64,000 nt of DNA from Puniceicoccaceae bacterium 5H (GCA_009772895.1 WOUP01000003.1:1-64000), one strand, 5' to 3'. Positions 1 through 9,519 are shown, counted from the first letter of the stretch. Translations and numbers: made by a program. Notes: generated by a model from the letters alone, not told the origin.

Positions 1-3000
1 GTTCCGCCAGCGGTGGCACCTTGAAGAGGTGCCAGCAACGGGCAAATCCCTTCCGGGACGGTGTCACCCGCTTCGGGGTGCAGCGCGCGAGGGGGGGCAA
101 GTTGCGGAAGTAGGCCGCGTGGGTCTGGATCTGCTGGGGGCTGGGTTTAAGGGCGGCGTTGGGCATGATCGCCTGCCAGTGCGGCCAGTTGGCCTTGTTG
201 TCCCCATCGGATTCCGGGGGCAGGCCGACGGCCCAATTGTTGTCCGATGCGTCCCAGTAGATCCGGTTGAACCAGTCGCCGCTGTTGTAGCTGTTGCGAT
301 CGCCACTCTTGGAGCGCAGCAGGTCGACGCCGGCGTGGAAAAACGGCACGCCCTGGCCCACCGCAAGAGCCGCCAGCGCCAGGCGGTCGCGACGCAGGAT
401 CATCGCCAAGTCGTCGCCCGTGCTTTCGGCCTTACCGTGGCGCAGCATCAGTTCGTCGAACAGCGTGTAGTTGTCATGCGCGGTGACGTAGTTGACGCTC
501 TCCCGCGGGGCCTCGGTGTAGGTGCCGGCGGGGCTCACGCCCGCGAAGGACACATTGGCGAGGTTGCCCGCCAGGCCGTTGCGCACGCGGTCGATCTGAC
601 CGAAGTTGCCGTCGATGAAGCCGTGGTCGGCCTTGTGACCCAGGCCGTTGCGGATGCGATCGTTGAACGAGCCGACGCCGCTGCCGCCGAGGTTGTCCTG
701 CGAAGCCGATTCGCCCGGCCGGAAGTCGAGCAGCGAGCCGAACGCCCAACCTTCGCCGTAGAGGTGCACCTGCGTGCCGTCCACGCCATCCTGCTCCAGC
801 GTCAGCGTATCGAGCGCGTTGCGGGCGGCGGCGAGATTGTCGAGCGTGTGGTCGCCCATCAGGTCAAAGCGGAAGCCGTCGATCTTGTAGGCCCGGGCCC
901 AGTGCACGAGCGCGTCGACCATCAGCTTTTCGACCATCGCGTTTTCGGTCGCCAGCTCGGGGCAGCAGACCTTGGTGAAGGCGTTGCCCGCGTCGTCGCG
1001 CCGGTAGTAATAGCCGGGCACGATCTTGTCGAAGACGGACTTTTCCAGCAGGCCGCTCTGGAAGGTGTGGTTGAAGACGACATCCTGCACCACGCGCAGG
1101 CCCTGACCGTAAAGCGCCTGCACTGCCTCGCGCAGTTCGTAGACGCGTTGGGGGCCGTTGCTGTCGGTCGCGTAGCTGCCTTCGGGCGTGAAGTAGTGCA
1201 CGGGATCGTAGCCCCAGTTGAAGCCATCCTGGTCCGCCACCTCGGTGATCTGCGCCTGCGGCTCCGGCGCGACCGGTCCATAACCGATCGGTTGCGGCCA
1301 GAACTCCCGCACATGTTCCCCGCCTTCCTGCACGGAGCCGAAGTCATACATCGGCAACAGGTGCAGGTGCGTCAGGCCCGCGTCGGCCAGCGCTGCGAGG
1401 TGTTGCATGCCGGCGCTGTCGGGATGGGTGAAGGCCTTGAAGGTGCCGCGTTCGCTGGACGGTACGCTGGGGTCGTTGATGGAAAAGTCCCGCACGTGCA
1501 GCTCGTAGATCACCATGTCTTCCATCGCGATGCCGGGCTTCTGCAGGTCGGCCCAGCCAGCGGGCGTCAGGGCCGGGGCGGAGAGGTCGACGATCTGACT
1601 GAAGCGGCTGTCGGTGGACAGGCTGTAGGCGTAGGGATCGGTCACCTCGTTGGTCACCACCTCCTGCTGCGTCGGCGCAAAGACGGAGACCTCGTAGCGG
1701 TAAAACTTGTTCTGCCAGCTGCGATCGCCCGAGACCTGCCAGACGCCGGTAAAGCGCCCGTCTTCGGTCAACTGGGTCATGGGCAGCGTTTGAGCGCTGG
1801 CGGAGTCGCTGGCCGCGTCGTAGAGGCGCAGGTTGACGCTGCGAGCGGTGGGCGCCCAGAGCTTCAGGGTGGGGGTATCGCCTTGCCAGACGACGCCGAG
1901 TTCCCCGTCGTAGGCGTAAAGCGCGTCGAGCAGCCCGTAGTTCTGGATGCCAGTCTCCGCCACCACGGTGTCGGAATCGTCGAGCGCGACGACGACAAGG
2001 TGCCCGCCCGCGATGGCCGCGGGATCGCGCACGGCGGCGGCATCGAGCAAGACCTGGCCGTCCGTCCACGGGAAGTCTGTGTGCAGCTGGCCGAGGCGCG
2101 TCTCGTCGGTTATGCGCGGCAACTCGGCGCTGACGGCGTTCGGGCCGGTCTCGACCTGGCCGTTGCGCACGTAGATCTGGCCGTCGGGCTGCGCGTAGAG
2201 CCGGAAGGTCAAGCCGTCGGCGTTGTCGAGGTTCCAGTTGATCGTCGCCTGCTCGATCCAGCGGGCGCCGGAGAGCAACACGCGGTCGGCGGCGTCCATG
2301 GCGGCATCTTCGGAGGTAAAGACGGTGGCGATGTTCTGGACCAGCCACACCTGGGCGTTCGTGGCCTCGATGTTGACCTCGATATCCTGCGTGCTGCCAC
2401 CCCGGTGTACGACCAGCCCAAAGGTGTCGCTGCGGTCCTGGATGGGCACGGCGGCGTAGACGCCAAAATCGTCCTCGTAGCTAAAGGGGTGGATCGCGGG
2501 CCAGATGGTCAACGCGTCGGTCGGGAGCGCATCGCTGTCGCTGCCGACGTTGAACAGGTGCAGGCCCCAGCCCGCGTAGTCTCCCATTTCGCGGCTGTAG
2601 TGCACGAGCGTGCCGCTATAGGGGGTGACGGTCAGGATGGGCGCGTCCGCATCGGCGGCGTTGAGTTCAAAGTGGTAGAGCCCGGCCGCGCCGCTGTCGA
2701 TGGTGAGATCGAGCGTGCTGCCGTCGCGGGAGAGGGTGAGCGGCGTATCGAGCGCGATGGGGTCTTCGGCCCCGAGGGAGAGATCGCCTTCTTCGGTCTG
2801 CAGGTCGAAGGTGTGGGTGCCGGCGGCAAGGTAGCCGATCCAGCGGAAGTGGTCGCGCTCGCGCAGCATGCGGCGGGAGACGCTCTCGTCGTCGATGCTG
2901 CCGGAGACGTAGAGCGGTTCACCGTAGGGCCCGAGGTCGATCGCACCCCGAAACCGCACGCTCAATTTGGGCGCGGCCACGTCGGCAGACGCATCGAGGA

Positions 3001-4000
3001 TAAACTGATAGTGGCCCTCCATGGGCGCGGTAAAGCTGGCGTTGTCGACCCCGCCGTTGGCGACCAGGGGCAGGCCGTCGCCGATCGTGAGCGCGGTATC
3101 GCTCGAGGGCCCGAAATTGGTCGCGCCGCTCCAGTCCGCATCGGCCACTTTCAGCGCGTAAGCCTTGGCGCTCAACGTGACGGTGGTGGCATACTTGCCG
3201 TTGCCGATGTAAGCGAGGGCGGCATCGGCGTCCGTGCCCCAGCCGTTCATGTCACCGCGCAGGTAGAGCTGGGTTTCGCCGAAAGGTTTGGAATCTGCAG
3301 ATACTGTCAGCACCGGGGCCGTCTTGTTCGATGCGTCCACGGCAAAGTGATAAGCCCCAGTAGCGGGAATGTCTAGGGCCATGTCGTTTCCGTTCGGCGC
3401 TAAAGTGCTGGCTGTGCCCAAGGATACCGTCGCCGGGCCTGCGCCAAAGTTCATGTCGGTCGCCCAGTCGGGATCGCCCAGCTTGAAGGTGTAGGCACCG
3501 GCTTCGAGCTCGCGCACCAGGTGGTAGGCGTCGCTGCCGACCGGGATGAAGGCATCCGCCTCCGGTGCGCCCCAGGCATTCATCGAGCCCCGCAGGTAGA
3601 GCGGGCGCGGATAACCGGAGGGCAGGTCACCGTATTCGTTCATCCAGGTGTCGAGCCCGAACGAAAACGACCAGCCGGTGTCGATCGCGTGGTAGACCCA
3701 GCTGGCGAGGCGGTCGCGATAGAGGTAGGGGTAGACGCTGCGGCCCGTGTAGTTCCAGGCCGTTTGCGTATCCCAGCACCAAAAGCCGGCTTCGTCCGTC
3801 GCGCCGGGGTCGACGTAGAGCCAGCCGAGGTCCTGCTGCCAGGTCCATGGAAAATCTATATCACGGATCGTGCCAAACCAGGCCGACTCTTTGCTGCCGT
3901 CGGGGTGGGAAATGGCGTCGGTAAAAATGCTCTGGGCGGGGAGCGTCAGCGGCGCCAGCAGGGCGAGGACAGCCGCAAGGAAGGAGAGGAAGGCTTTCAT
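1..4000 (-). CDS. Secreted type I pullulanase (GH13), 3' end disrupted or cut at window edge
   Basis: The reading frame opens at the ATG at 4000 and has no stop before base 1 (at least 1333 codons). It starts with a signal peptide (MKAFLSFLAAVLALL, ending near LPAQS). Two or three repeated modules with the pattern LYLRGxMNxWG follow, then a CBM41/PUD-like segment (WGLHLFN, then GLVVHRGG), a CBM48 segment (PTLKLWAPTA) and the GH13 barrel. Catalytic residues visible are Asp1046 in GFRFDLMG, Glu1083 in LYGEGW and Asp1176 in TAHDN. The expected role is cleavage of alpha-1,6 branches in starch, pullulan or glycogen outside the cytoplasm. Homology to pullulanases is clear up to about residue 1300 (AAYFRNL). 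The last 33 or so codons then run through palindromic repeat modules instead of the usual C-terminal beta domain. The gene is therefore either truncated by the repeats or misjoined there. Confidence 0.9.
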   Translation of the reverse strand, partial: MKAFLSFLAAVLALLAPLTLPAQSIFTDAISHPDGSKESAWFGTIRDIDFPWTWQQDLGWLYVDPGATDEAGFWCWDTQTAWNYTGRSVYPYLYRDRLASWVYHAIDTGWSFSFGLDTWMNEYGDLPSGYPRPLYLRGSMNAWGAPEADAFIPVGSDAYHLVRELEAGAYTFKLGDPDWATDMNFGAGPATVSLGTASTLAPNGNDMALDIPATGAYHFAVDASNKTAPVLTVSADSKPFGETQLYLRGDMNGWGTDADAALAYIGNGKYATTVTLSAKAYALKVADADWSGATNFGPSSDTALTIGDGLPLVANGGVDNASFTAPMEGHYQFILDASADVAAPKLSVRFRGAIDLGPYGEPLYVSGSIDDESVSRRMLRERDHFRWIGYLAAGTHTFDLQTEEGDLSLGAEDPIALDTPLTLSRDGSTLDLTIDSGAAGLYHFELNAADADAPILTVTPYSGTLVHYSREMGDYAGWGLHLFNVGSDSDALPTDALTIWPAIHPFSYEDDFGVYAAVPIQDRSDTFGLVVHRGGSTQDIEVNIEATNAQVWLVQNIATVFTSEDAAMDAADRVLLSGARWIEQATINWNLDNADGLTFRLYAQPDGQIYVRNGQVETGPNAVSAELPRITDETRLGQLHTDFPWTDGQVLLDAAAVRDPAAIAGGHLVVVALDDSDTVVAETGIQNYGLLDALYAYDGELGVVWQGDTPTLKLWAPTARSVNLRLYDAASDSASAQTLPMTQLTEDGRFTGVWQVSGDRSWQNKFYRYEVSVFAPTQQEVVTNEVTDPYAYSLSTDSRFSQIVDLSAPALTPAGWADLQKPGIAMEDMVIYELHVRDFSINDPSVPSSERGTFKAFTHPDSAGMQHLAALADAGLTHLHLLPMYDFGSVQEGGEHVREFWPQPIGYGPVAPEPQAQITEVADQDGFNWGYDPVHYFTPEGSYATDSNGPQRVYELREAVQALYGQGLRVVQDVVFNHTFQSGLLEKSVFDKIVPGYYYRRDDAGNAFTKVCCPELATENAMVEKLMVDALVHWARAYKIDGFRFDLMGDHTLDNLAAARNALDTLTLEQDGVDGTQVHLYGEGWAFGSLLDFRPGESASQDNLGGSGVGSFNDRIRNGLGHKADHGFIDGNFGQIDRVRNGLAGNLANVSFAGVSPAGTYTEAPRESVNYVTAHDNYTLFDELMLRHGKAESTGDDLAMILRRDRLALAALAVGQGVPFFHAGVDLLRSKSGDRNSYNSGDWFNRIYWDASDNNWAVGLPPESDGDNKANWPHWQAIMPNAALKPSPQQIQTHAAYFRNLPPLARCTPKRVTPSRKGFARCWHLFKVPPLAE
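15..82. repeat. Three tandem palindromic repeat modules inside the pullulanase frame
   Basis: Three short hairpins lie side by side: GCACC/GGTGC with loop TTGAAGA near 15-34, TCCC/GGGA near 47-58, and CACCC/GGGTG with loop GCTTC near 66-81. The first is the same sequence, GCACCTTGAAGAGGTGCC, that recurs at 9.02, 9.27 and 17.08 kb. They sit where the pullulanase C-terminal domain should begin. Confidence 0.7.
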
Positions 4001-4227
4001 GGCGGGGCGGGCGCGGCGACCGCCCTGCCGCCGGAGCGACAGAGGGTCTTTTGCGCCAGAATTGAAGGGGAGGAGTGCGGGGGTTGGGGAGACGGAACGC
4101 GGGATCTCGAGATCCCGGTCCACCTAAAGCCTATCCGTCACTCGATCTGCCCAACAAGGGCGCGATCCGCCACAAAACCGAGGCTCAGCCGACAAAACCG
4201 AGGTCCAACGATGGACCCTGCGTAAAC

Positions 4228-4258
4228 AAAAAAGGCCGCCCTGCTTCGGAACGGCCCG
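4228..4258 (-). terminator. Rho-independent terminator after the chemotaxis gene
   Basis: On the minus strand the GGCCG/CGGCC stem (4252-4256 with 4234-4238) is followed by six T residues. It lies 15-45 bases beyond the stop codon of the chemoreceptor gene. Confidence 0.6.
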
Positions 4259-4273
4259 TCTGCCTTTACCTGT

Positions 4274-6151
4274 CTACAGCGAGGTTTCGCCCGCCGCGGC
4301 ATACTGCGGTTGTGCCCGTCGCGTCACCGGCGCAGCATCCCAGTCCTCCTCGGGCTGAGGCGCGGGCCTGGACGGAGGTTCTTGGCGGGATTTCGCCTGT
4401 TTCCGGGGCTGCTGCTTCGCACCGCCGGTGATGATGGACGAAAGGTCCAGAGCATACGTTTGCAGGCGGGCGGCCTGGGTTTCCATCTCCTGGGCGGTCG
4501 CGGCCGATTCCTCGGCCACGGCGGCGTTTTGCTGCACCACCTTGCTCAACTCGTTCATGGCTTTGGAGATTTCGGCCACCCCGGTCCGTTGCTCCCGGGA
4601 TGCTTCGGCGATCTGGGTGATGAAGAGCGTCGTTTGACCGGAGGCTTCGTCCACCTGCTTGAATTCGCTTTCGGTGTGCGCCGTCACTTTGGCGGCATTG
4701 CCGATCTTGCGCACGCTTTCCTCGATCATGGAGGACGTATCGCGTGCGGCTACGGCGGCGCGTTGGGCGAGGCTGCGCACCTCTTCGGCTACCACGGCAA
4801 ACCCGGCTCCGGCATTGCCGGCCCGGGCGGCTTCCACCGCGGCGTTCAGGGCCAGCAGATTGGTCTGAAAGGCGATCTCGTCGATCGTCTTGACGATCTT
4901 CTGTGTCTGCTGGCTCGCTTCGGTGATCTGCTGCATCGACTCCGAGAGCTGCTGCATGCTCTTGGTGGTGCCGGTCACCAGCTGCGCCGTGTTTTTCATC
5001 GCATCATTGGCCGACTCAGAGTTCTCCGCATTCCGTTCGACCATGGAGGTGATTTCCTCGACGGACGCGCTGGTTTCCTCGATCGCGGCGGCTGATTCCG
5101 AGGCGCCCTGGGCCATCGTATTGCCGGCGGACAGCACTTCCTGGCCGGTGTGGGCCAGCTGGTCGGCAAACCGGCGCATTTCCTGGGCGAGCCGAGAGAG
5201 GGGCGCGGAGATCCGGCTGGCCATGACCCAGAGCAGGGCGATGACGAGGCCGCAGGCGATCAAGCCCACCAGGATGCACAGGTTACGGATCGCGACCGCA
5301 TCGGCCAGCGCATGTCGTTCTGGAGTCACGATCCCGAGCATCCACGGGGCACCGCCATCATGGGCTACCGGCTCCCCGATCAGGAGGGAGGCGGAACCGT
5401 CCAGGGCGGAGGGCGCGGTATCCTGCAGCTCAGCCCCCTTTTCGAGTTGGGTGAGCAGGGACGCGTTCTGGATAAAGTTCGCGGCGTTTTTGCCCAAAGC
5501 CTCTTCCTGCGGATAGGAGACGAGCAGCTGATCGGAGGCGACGAGAAAGCCGTAAGCTCCGTCCGGCAACTCAATGGAGCCCACCATCGCCTGGAACGCA
5601 TCCATCGAGAAGTCGACCCCGGCTACGCCGATGATCTCGTCTCCGGCGCGAATGGGCACGCAGTAGCTGACGACCATCACGTCTTTTCCGGCAATCGGGT
5701 AGACGATGGGCTCCATCAGCACCTCTTGCCCAGACTCCAGGGGGCGGGTGTAAAAATCGCTCGCGGGCGAGGGTTCCGACTGGCCTTTGCAAACGTCGAG
5801 GTGCACCCCGCCAACGCGGGTCCAGAGCGGCACGTAGCGCCCGGCGGCGTCACTGCCCGGTGCGCTCGCATGAGCGGCATCGCGGCCATCCAGCGCGTTG
5901 GGCTCCATCACCGCCCAGACGTCCATCACGTCGGGGTTGTCTTCCAGCAGGCGTCGCAACATGGTCGAGACGACCGCGCGTTCCGGCACATCGCCGCTTT
6001 CCCGCAATCCGCCGATGACCGATGCCGCGCCGCGAGCCGTCGTGGCCGCCTGGCGAATCTCGTCGGTCACCCGTGCGGCTTCTCTGAGCCATTTGCCGGG
6101 CCAGGTCGACGGCATTCCGACGGGCCGTCTGGGCCGTTCGCGACGCGACAA
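4274..6151 (-). CDS. Methyl-accepting chemotaxis protein, N-terminus lost to a frameshift
   Basis: This open frame encodes the sensor and signalling parts of a chemoreceptor. There is a dCache-type periplasmic domain (roughly residues 60-260, containing [10 protein letters not shown] and [12 protein letters not shown]), a transmembrane helix ([17 protein letters not shown]), a HAMP-like linker and a long coiled-coil signalling domain. The hairpin tip motif [20 protein letters not shown] is intact. The tail is rich in Pro, Gln and Arg. The frame lacks the first transmembrane helix, which is found in another frame just upstream (6086-6242). The ATG at 6151 has no good ribosome binding site and is unlikely to be the natural start. 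As written, the product could not be inserted in the membrane normally, so the gene is a pseudogene, a phase-variable gene or carries a sequence error. Confidence 0.85.
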   Translation of the reverse strand: MSRRERPRRPVGMPSTWPGKWLREAARVTDEIRQAATTARGAASVIGGLRESGDVPERAVVSTMLRRLLEDNPDVMDVWAVMEPNALDGRDAAHASAPGSDAAGRYVPLWTRVGGVHLDVCKGQSEPSPASDFYTRPLESGQEVLMEPIVYPIAGKDVMVVSYCVPIRAGDEIIGVAGVDFSMDAFQAMVGSIELPDGAYGFLVASDQLLVSYPQEEALGKNAANFIQNASLLTQLEKGAELQDTAPSALDGSASLLIGEPVAHDGGAPWMLGIVTPERHALADAVAIRNLCILVGLIACGLVIALLWVMASRISAPLSRLAQEMRRFADQLAHTGQEVLSAGNTMAQGASESAAAIEETSASVEEITSMVERNAENSESANDAMKNTAQLVTGTTKSMQQLSESMQQITEASQQTQKIVKTIDEIAFQTNLLALNAAVEAARAGNAGAGFAVVAEEVRSLAQRAAVAARDTSSMIEESVRKIGNAAKVTAHTESEFKQVDEASGQTTLFITQIAEASREQRTGVAEISKAMNELSKVVQQNAAVAEESAATAQEMETQAARLQTYALDLSSIITGGAKQQPRKQAKSRQEPPSRPAPQPEEDWDAAPVTRRAQPQYAAAGETSL

Positions 6152-6242
6152 TCGCCACGGTAAGGATGAACGCCGCGATCACGGAGCCCCCAATCCACAA
6201 GAGCATGCGATTGCGTAAACTGAGTTGTTTTATTCGTGCCAT
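6086..6242 (-). pseudogene. Detached N-terminal segment of the chemoreceptor (first TM helix)
   Basis: An ATG at 6242 with a strong Shine-Dalgarno (GGAGGT, about 8 bases upstream) opens a frame beginning MARIKQLSLRNRML, followed by a hydrophobic helix ([20 protein letters not shown]) and [14 protein letters not shown]. After that the frame loses sense, and the chemoreceptor continues in the next frame as [12 protein letters not shown]. The join falls in an AG-rich stretch (minus-strand CAGAGAAGCC, 6078-6087). Adding one AG unit there would give AQREAARV and restore a single 655-codon gene. The start site and TM1 belong to the same gene as the entry at 4274-6151. Confidence 0.75.
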
Positions 6243-6562
6243 ACAAGACCTCCAGCTTACGGACGTTCCTGATCAGGTCGTTTCCGAGAAGCTGCAGCCC
6301 CTGTCTGGGCGCCAGTAGGTCGTTCCCAGGCATGCTGTCGTCCCTTCCCCCAACCTGGACCGCCCGTTCTGTGCGGTTGAGATCGGCCTGGGTAAAGAGT
6401 TTTTTAGTGTTTAAACCCTAAAATTATGCAGTGTTCTACGTTAGTTTTCTGCTAAAAGAAACTCTTATGCGCGCTAGTAATCGAGCCGGATGCGGGCCGA
6501 TGTCATGAGGGCGGCTGCTGGGGCGGTATTTGCGTTTTCAGCATTTTGATTACCCTTGGAGC
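6243..6562. other. Intergenic region between divergent chemoreceptor and SDR genes
   Basis: No convincing gene is present. The part around 6395-6475 is AT-rich compared with its surroundings and probably carries the promoters for the two divergent genes. I cannot assign exact -35 and -10 boxes. Confidence 0.4.
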
Positions 6563-7360
6563 ATGGACCTGCAACTTTCAGGAAAGACCGCCCTGGTCAC
6601 CGGTTCGACTGCCGGGATCGGGTTCGCCATTGCCAAAACCCTGGCCGCCGAGGGGGCCGCCGTCGTCGTGAACGGTCGCAAGGATGACCGGGTGGGCGAG
6701 GCCGTCGCGGAGATTCGCCGCGCTTATCCGAACGCGCCCGTGACCGGGATCGCGGCCGACCTCTCCTCCGCGGAGGGCGTTGAAACGTTGACCAACTCCC
6801 ATCCGGATGTGGACATCCTGATCAACAATGTCGGCTTCTTCGAGATGCACCCCTTCACGGAGATCCCGGATGAGGAGTGGCACAAGGTGTTTGACCTCAA
6901 CGTGATGAGCGGAGTGCGCCTTTCGCGCGCCTACCTGCCCAAGATGAAGGAGCGCAATTGGGGTCGCATCATTTTCATCTCCAGCGAATCGGCGCTCAAC
7001 ATCCCGGAGGAAATGGTGCACTACGGCGTGACCAAGGTGGCCCAGCTCGGGCTTTCGCGCGGGGTAGCCGAATACACCAAGGGCACCGGCGTCACCGTCA
7101 ACTCCGTCCTGCCCGGCCCGACGAAGTCCGAAGCCGTGGGCGGCTGGCTCGAGGATATGGTGAAGCAGGGCAAGGCCAAGGACGTCGAGGAGGCGGGGCG
7201 TAAATTCGTGCAGGAAAACCGCCCGGCATCCCTCATCCAGCGCGCGGCCGACGTGGCAGAAGTGGCCGACGTCGTCGTATTTGTGGCCAGTCCCCGCGCT
7301 TCCGTCATCAACGGGACGTCCATCCGCGCCGATGGTGGCGTGGTGAAGCACATCCTGTAG
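6563..7360 (+). CDS. Short-chain dehydrogenase/reductase
   Basis: The protein (265 residues) is a classical SDR oxidoreductase. It has the Rossmann motif TGSTAGIG at residues 13-20, the NNVG structural motif, and the catalytic Tyr154-x3-Lys158 in HYGVTKVAQ, preceded by Ser in IFISSES. The C-terminal GTSIRADGG is typical of FabG-like enzymes. The chosen ATG at 6563 is preceded by GGAG at 6558-6561. An in-frame upstream codon at 6530 is rejected because the extra residues precede the conserved MDLQLSGKTALVTG start. The substrate cannot be read from sequence. The gene converges on the lactonase gene, with only 13 bases between the stop codons. Confidence 0.92.
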   Translation: MDLQLSGKTALVTGSTAGIGFAIAKTLAAEGAAVVVNGRKDDRVGEAVAEIRRAYPNAPVTGIAADLSSAEGVETLTNSHPDVDILINNVGFFEMHPFTEIPDEEWHKVFDLNVMSGVRLSRAYLPKMKERNWGRIIFISSESALNIPEEMVHYGVTKVAQLGLSRGVAEYTKGTGVTVNSVLPGPTKSEAVGGWLEDMVKQGKAKDVEEAGRKFVQENRPASLIQRAADVAEVADVVVFVASPRASVINGTSIRADGGVVKHIL

Positions 7361-7373
7361 GCTGGCGGTTTTC

Positions 7374-8240
7374 CTAGCCGGCGAAGGGCGTGGCGGGTTC
7401 GCCGTCGACGCCGGGCACGCAGGCAAAGAGGTCGCCGGCTTCGGGCAAGGCGTCGTGATCCTGCACGTCGCGGGAGCCCGTGGTGATGAAGAGCGTGCGC
7501 AGGTCTTCGCCGCCAAAGGCGCAGGCCGTGACGTGTGGCACGGGCAGGCGGATTTCCTCCAGCAGCTTGCCGTTGTGGCTGTCGAGGCAGCGCACGGCCC
7601 AGCCATCGTAGAAGGCCACCCACAGGTTGCCGGCGGCATCGCGCGTCATGCCGTCGGGATGGCCCCAACCGTCCGGGATATCGAGCAGCGGACGGCGGTT
7701 GGCGATGGCACCGGTATCGTTGTCGTAGTCGAAGAGGTCGATCCGACCGGTGGGCGTGTCGATGTAAAACATGAGCTGCCGCGCCGCATCCCAACACAGG
7801 CCGTTGGAGATGGTGGCGCCGTCGAATAGCTCCGTGCAGGTAAAGTCGGGATCGTAGCGAAACAGGCGGGCGTTCCCCGGTTGACCGCTGGTTTCCTCGG
7901 TGGTGCCGACAAAAAGGCGGCCGTGCGGATCGCACTTGCCGTCGTTGAAGCGGTCGCCCAGCAGGCTGCGGTCAGGGGAGGGCAGGGACACTTGCTGGCC
8001 CGTCTGCAGGTCGAGGGTCGCGAGCTCGGTCGTCTTGGCGACGATCACGCTGTCGCCGGCGGCACGGGGCACGACCGTACCGACCTTTTCGCCGCAGGGC
8101 ACCGCCACGTCCTCGCCGGTCTTGGGGTCGAAGCGGTGGAGCTCACCGCGTTCGATGTCGATCCAGAGCAGTTGTCCCCGCCACCAGATCGGCCCCTCGG
8201 CCAGGCAGGCCTGTGCCCGCAAAATGTTCTCAGCTCGCAT
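7374..8240 (-). CDS. SMP-30/gluconolactonase family protein
   Basis: This 288-residue protein is a six-bladed beta-propeller of the SMP-30/gluconolaconase/LRE family. Landmarks are the N-terminal AEGPIWW (metal-binding Glu), the central NDGKCDPHGRLFVGT, ISNGLCWD, and the late blade motif HPDGMTRDAAGNLW. Members hydrolyse sugar lactones with a divalent metal ion. The start at 8240 (MRAENILRAQ) is preferred because GGAG lies 6-7 bases upstream. The longer frame begins with TTG at 8276 and has no such signal. The sugar dehydrogenase at 17.7 kb could produce lactones, but no linkage between the two genes is visible. Confidence 0.9.
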   Translation of the reverse strand: MRAENILRAQACLAEGPIWWRGQLLWIDIERGELHRFDPKTGEDVAVPCGEKVGTVVPRAAGDSVIVAKTTELATLDLQTGQQVSLPSPDRSLLGDRFNDGKCDPHGRLFVGTTEETSGQPGNARLFRYDPDFTCTELFDGATISNGLCWDAARQLMFYIDTPTGRIDLFDYDNDTGAIANRRPLLDIPDGWGHPDGMTRDAAGNLWVAFYDGWAVRCLDSHNGKLLEEIRLPVPHVTACAFGGEDLRTLFITTGSRDVQDHDALPEAGDLFACVPGVDGEPATPFAG

Positions 8241-8312
8241 GACTCCATTTTCTGGTAGAGGCTGGTCGGAAATCAAGCGGTGGATTACTCGAACAGTTGA
8301 ACCTCTTGATGT

Positions 8313-8693
8313 TCAGTCTTCAAACGCGTCGCGGTCGGCAGCGGCGAAGGTCAGCGTCAGCTCGCGCTGCTTTTGGTGCAGCTCGAACCCCAATACCGCC
8401 GTGATGCGGTCGCTCACCGCCTCGTCCGAACACGCCGAGGCCTGCGTCTGGGCAAACTCGACCGAAAACGAGCCGCGGGCCACGCCCTCTTGCAGGCTGT
8501 TGAGGCGCACATCGCTGATCGCATAGTAGTCGCCGGGCGCATAGCTGTAGCCCGGGTCGCAGAGGGCATCGAGCGGCAACTTGCCCCCCGCCTGCTGCAA
8601 GTCCTGCTGGATCGCCTCCTGCAGGTGCTCAAAGGGATAAAACGAGAGATCGATCGTCTTCTTCACCGAGGTAGCCTGTTCTTGTTCCGACAT
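8313..8693 (-). CDS. Small conserved-looking protein of unknown function
   Basis: The frame starts MSEQEQATSVKKTIDLSFYPFEHLQEAI and ends LTFAAADRDAFED, 126 residues. It is acidic, has no signal peptide or membrane helix, and shows mixed alpha and beta character with several Gln-rich helices. Codon usage matches the neighbouring genes, which supports coding. The longer upstream extension (to 9083) runs through repeat DNA and is rejected. I do not recognise the family. It lies just downstream of a repeat cluster on the same strand orientation as the SMP-30 gene. Confidence 0.6.
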   Translation of the reverse strand: MSEQEQATSVKKTIDLSFYPFEHLQEAIQQDLQQAGGKLPLDALCDPGYSYAPGDYYAISDVRLNSLQEGVARGSFSVEFAQTQASACSDEAVSDRITAVLGFELHQKQRELTLTFAAADRDAFED

Positions 8694-8739
8694 AACCCGG
8701 TAAACTAACCCACTTTGCGCAAAATCGAAAACGCGGTGC

Positions 8740-9330
8740 CATGATTGAGCAACCGCGGGCTGGTCCCCGCTGCGGGGTGCGGCTGATGAGGTTGCGTTCA
8801 CCGGTGGTGTCGGGCGTGCTGCTGACCCTCTCGACCGCCGGCTACAGGCTGTGACGCCTTTGGGGTCGGTCAAGCGCGTGTCGTTGCGGTTGGGAGGAGG
8901 CACCGGCGTGCGACGCGCTCTCTTCCCGATAGGCTGCCTGCAAGCTGAAGGCTTGCCATAACGTAGCCGGTGGTTGAGGCCGCGCAGCGGACGACACCAC
9001 CGGAACGTGGCCCCCGACGTGTGCACCTTGAAGAGGTGCCATAACGAAACGCGAGCGCGCGACCTGCGGGTTCCCTCAACCATCCGCTATGGCCTGTGCG
9101 CCCTCCGGGGGGGCGGGTTTGGTGCGCGTGTCGTTGCGGTGGGAAGGACGCACCGGCGTGCGATGCGCTCTCTTCCTGACAGGCTGCTTGCAAGCTGAAG
9201 ACTTGCCATAACGTAGCCGGTGGTTGAGGCCGCGCAGCGGACGACACCACCGGAACGTGGCCCGACGTGTGCACCTTGAAGAGGTGCCATAACGAAACGC
9301 GCGCGCGGCGGCCTGCGCGTTCCCGCCGGG
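8740..9330. repeat. Palindromic repeat cluster with a 250-bp-period duplication
   Basis: Two near-identical units, 8874-9053 and 9124-9301, start exactly 250 bases apart. Each contains a GCAAGC-TGAAG-GCTTGC hairpin, CCATAACGTAGCCGGTGGTTGAGG, a long CCGGTGGT/ACCACCGG dyad and a GCACCT-TGAAG-AGGTGC hairpin. An inverted copy of the CCGGTGG dyad lies at about 8796-8852. Long open frames across this segment in several phases are by-products of the repeats, not genes. Confidence 0.85.
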
Positions 9331-9332
9331 CA

Positions 9333-9365
9333 CAAAAAAACCGCTGGTCGTGAAATACCTGCGGT
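9333..9365 (-). terminator. Probable terminator downstream of tRNA-Pro
   Basis: On the minus strand a short ACCGC/GCGGT stem is followed by seven T residues (plus-strand A run at 9334-9340). It lies just beyond the 3' end of the tRNA gene. The stem is short, so the call is moderate. Confidence 0.5.
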
Positions 9366-9380
9366 CTGCGGCGGGAAAAA

Positions 9381-9458
<78 letters not shown>

Positions 9459-9519
9459 TGAAAAACCGAAAGTAGATCGAATGAGGGGGCGGGGCGCAAG
9501 CAAAAATACGGCAGAAATT

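Noticed and set aside
29-3376. 1115-codon plus-strand open frame opposite the pullulanase gene
   Set aside because: Its translation is Val/Ala/Gly/Arg-rich with no family pattern, and the minus strand at the same place encodes clear pullulanase motifs. It is an antisense by-product of GC-rich codon usage.
8842-9335. Several 65-135 codon frames with sequences like WHLFKVH and FRWCRPLRG
   Set aside because: These are translations of the palindromic repeats. The same peptides recur wherever the repeats occur, in several phases.
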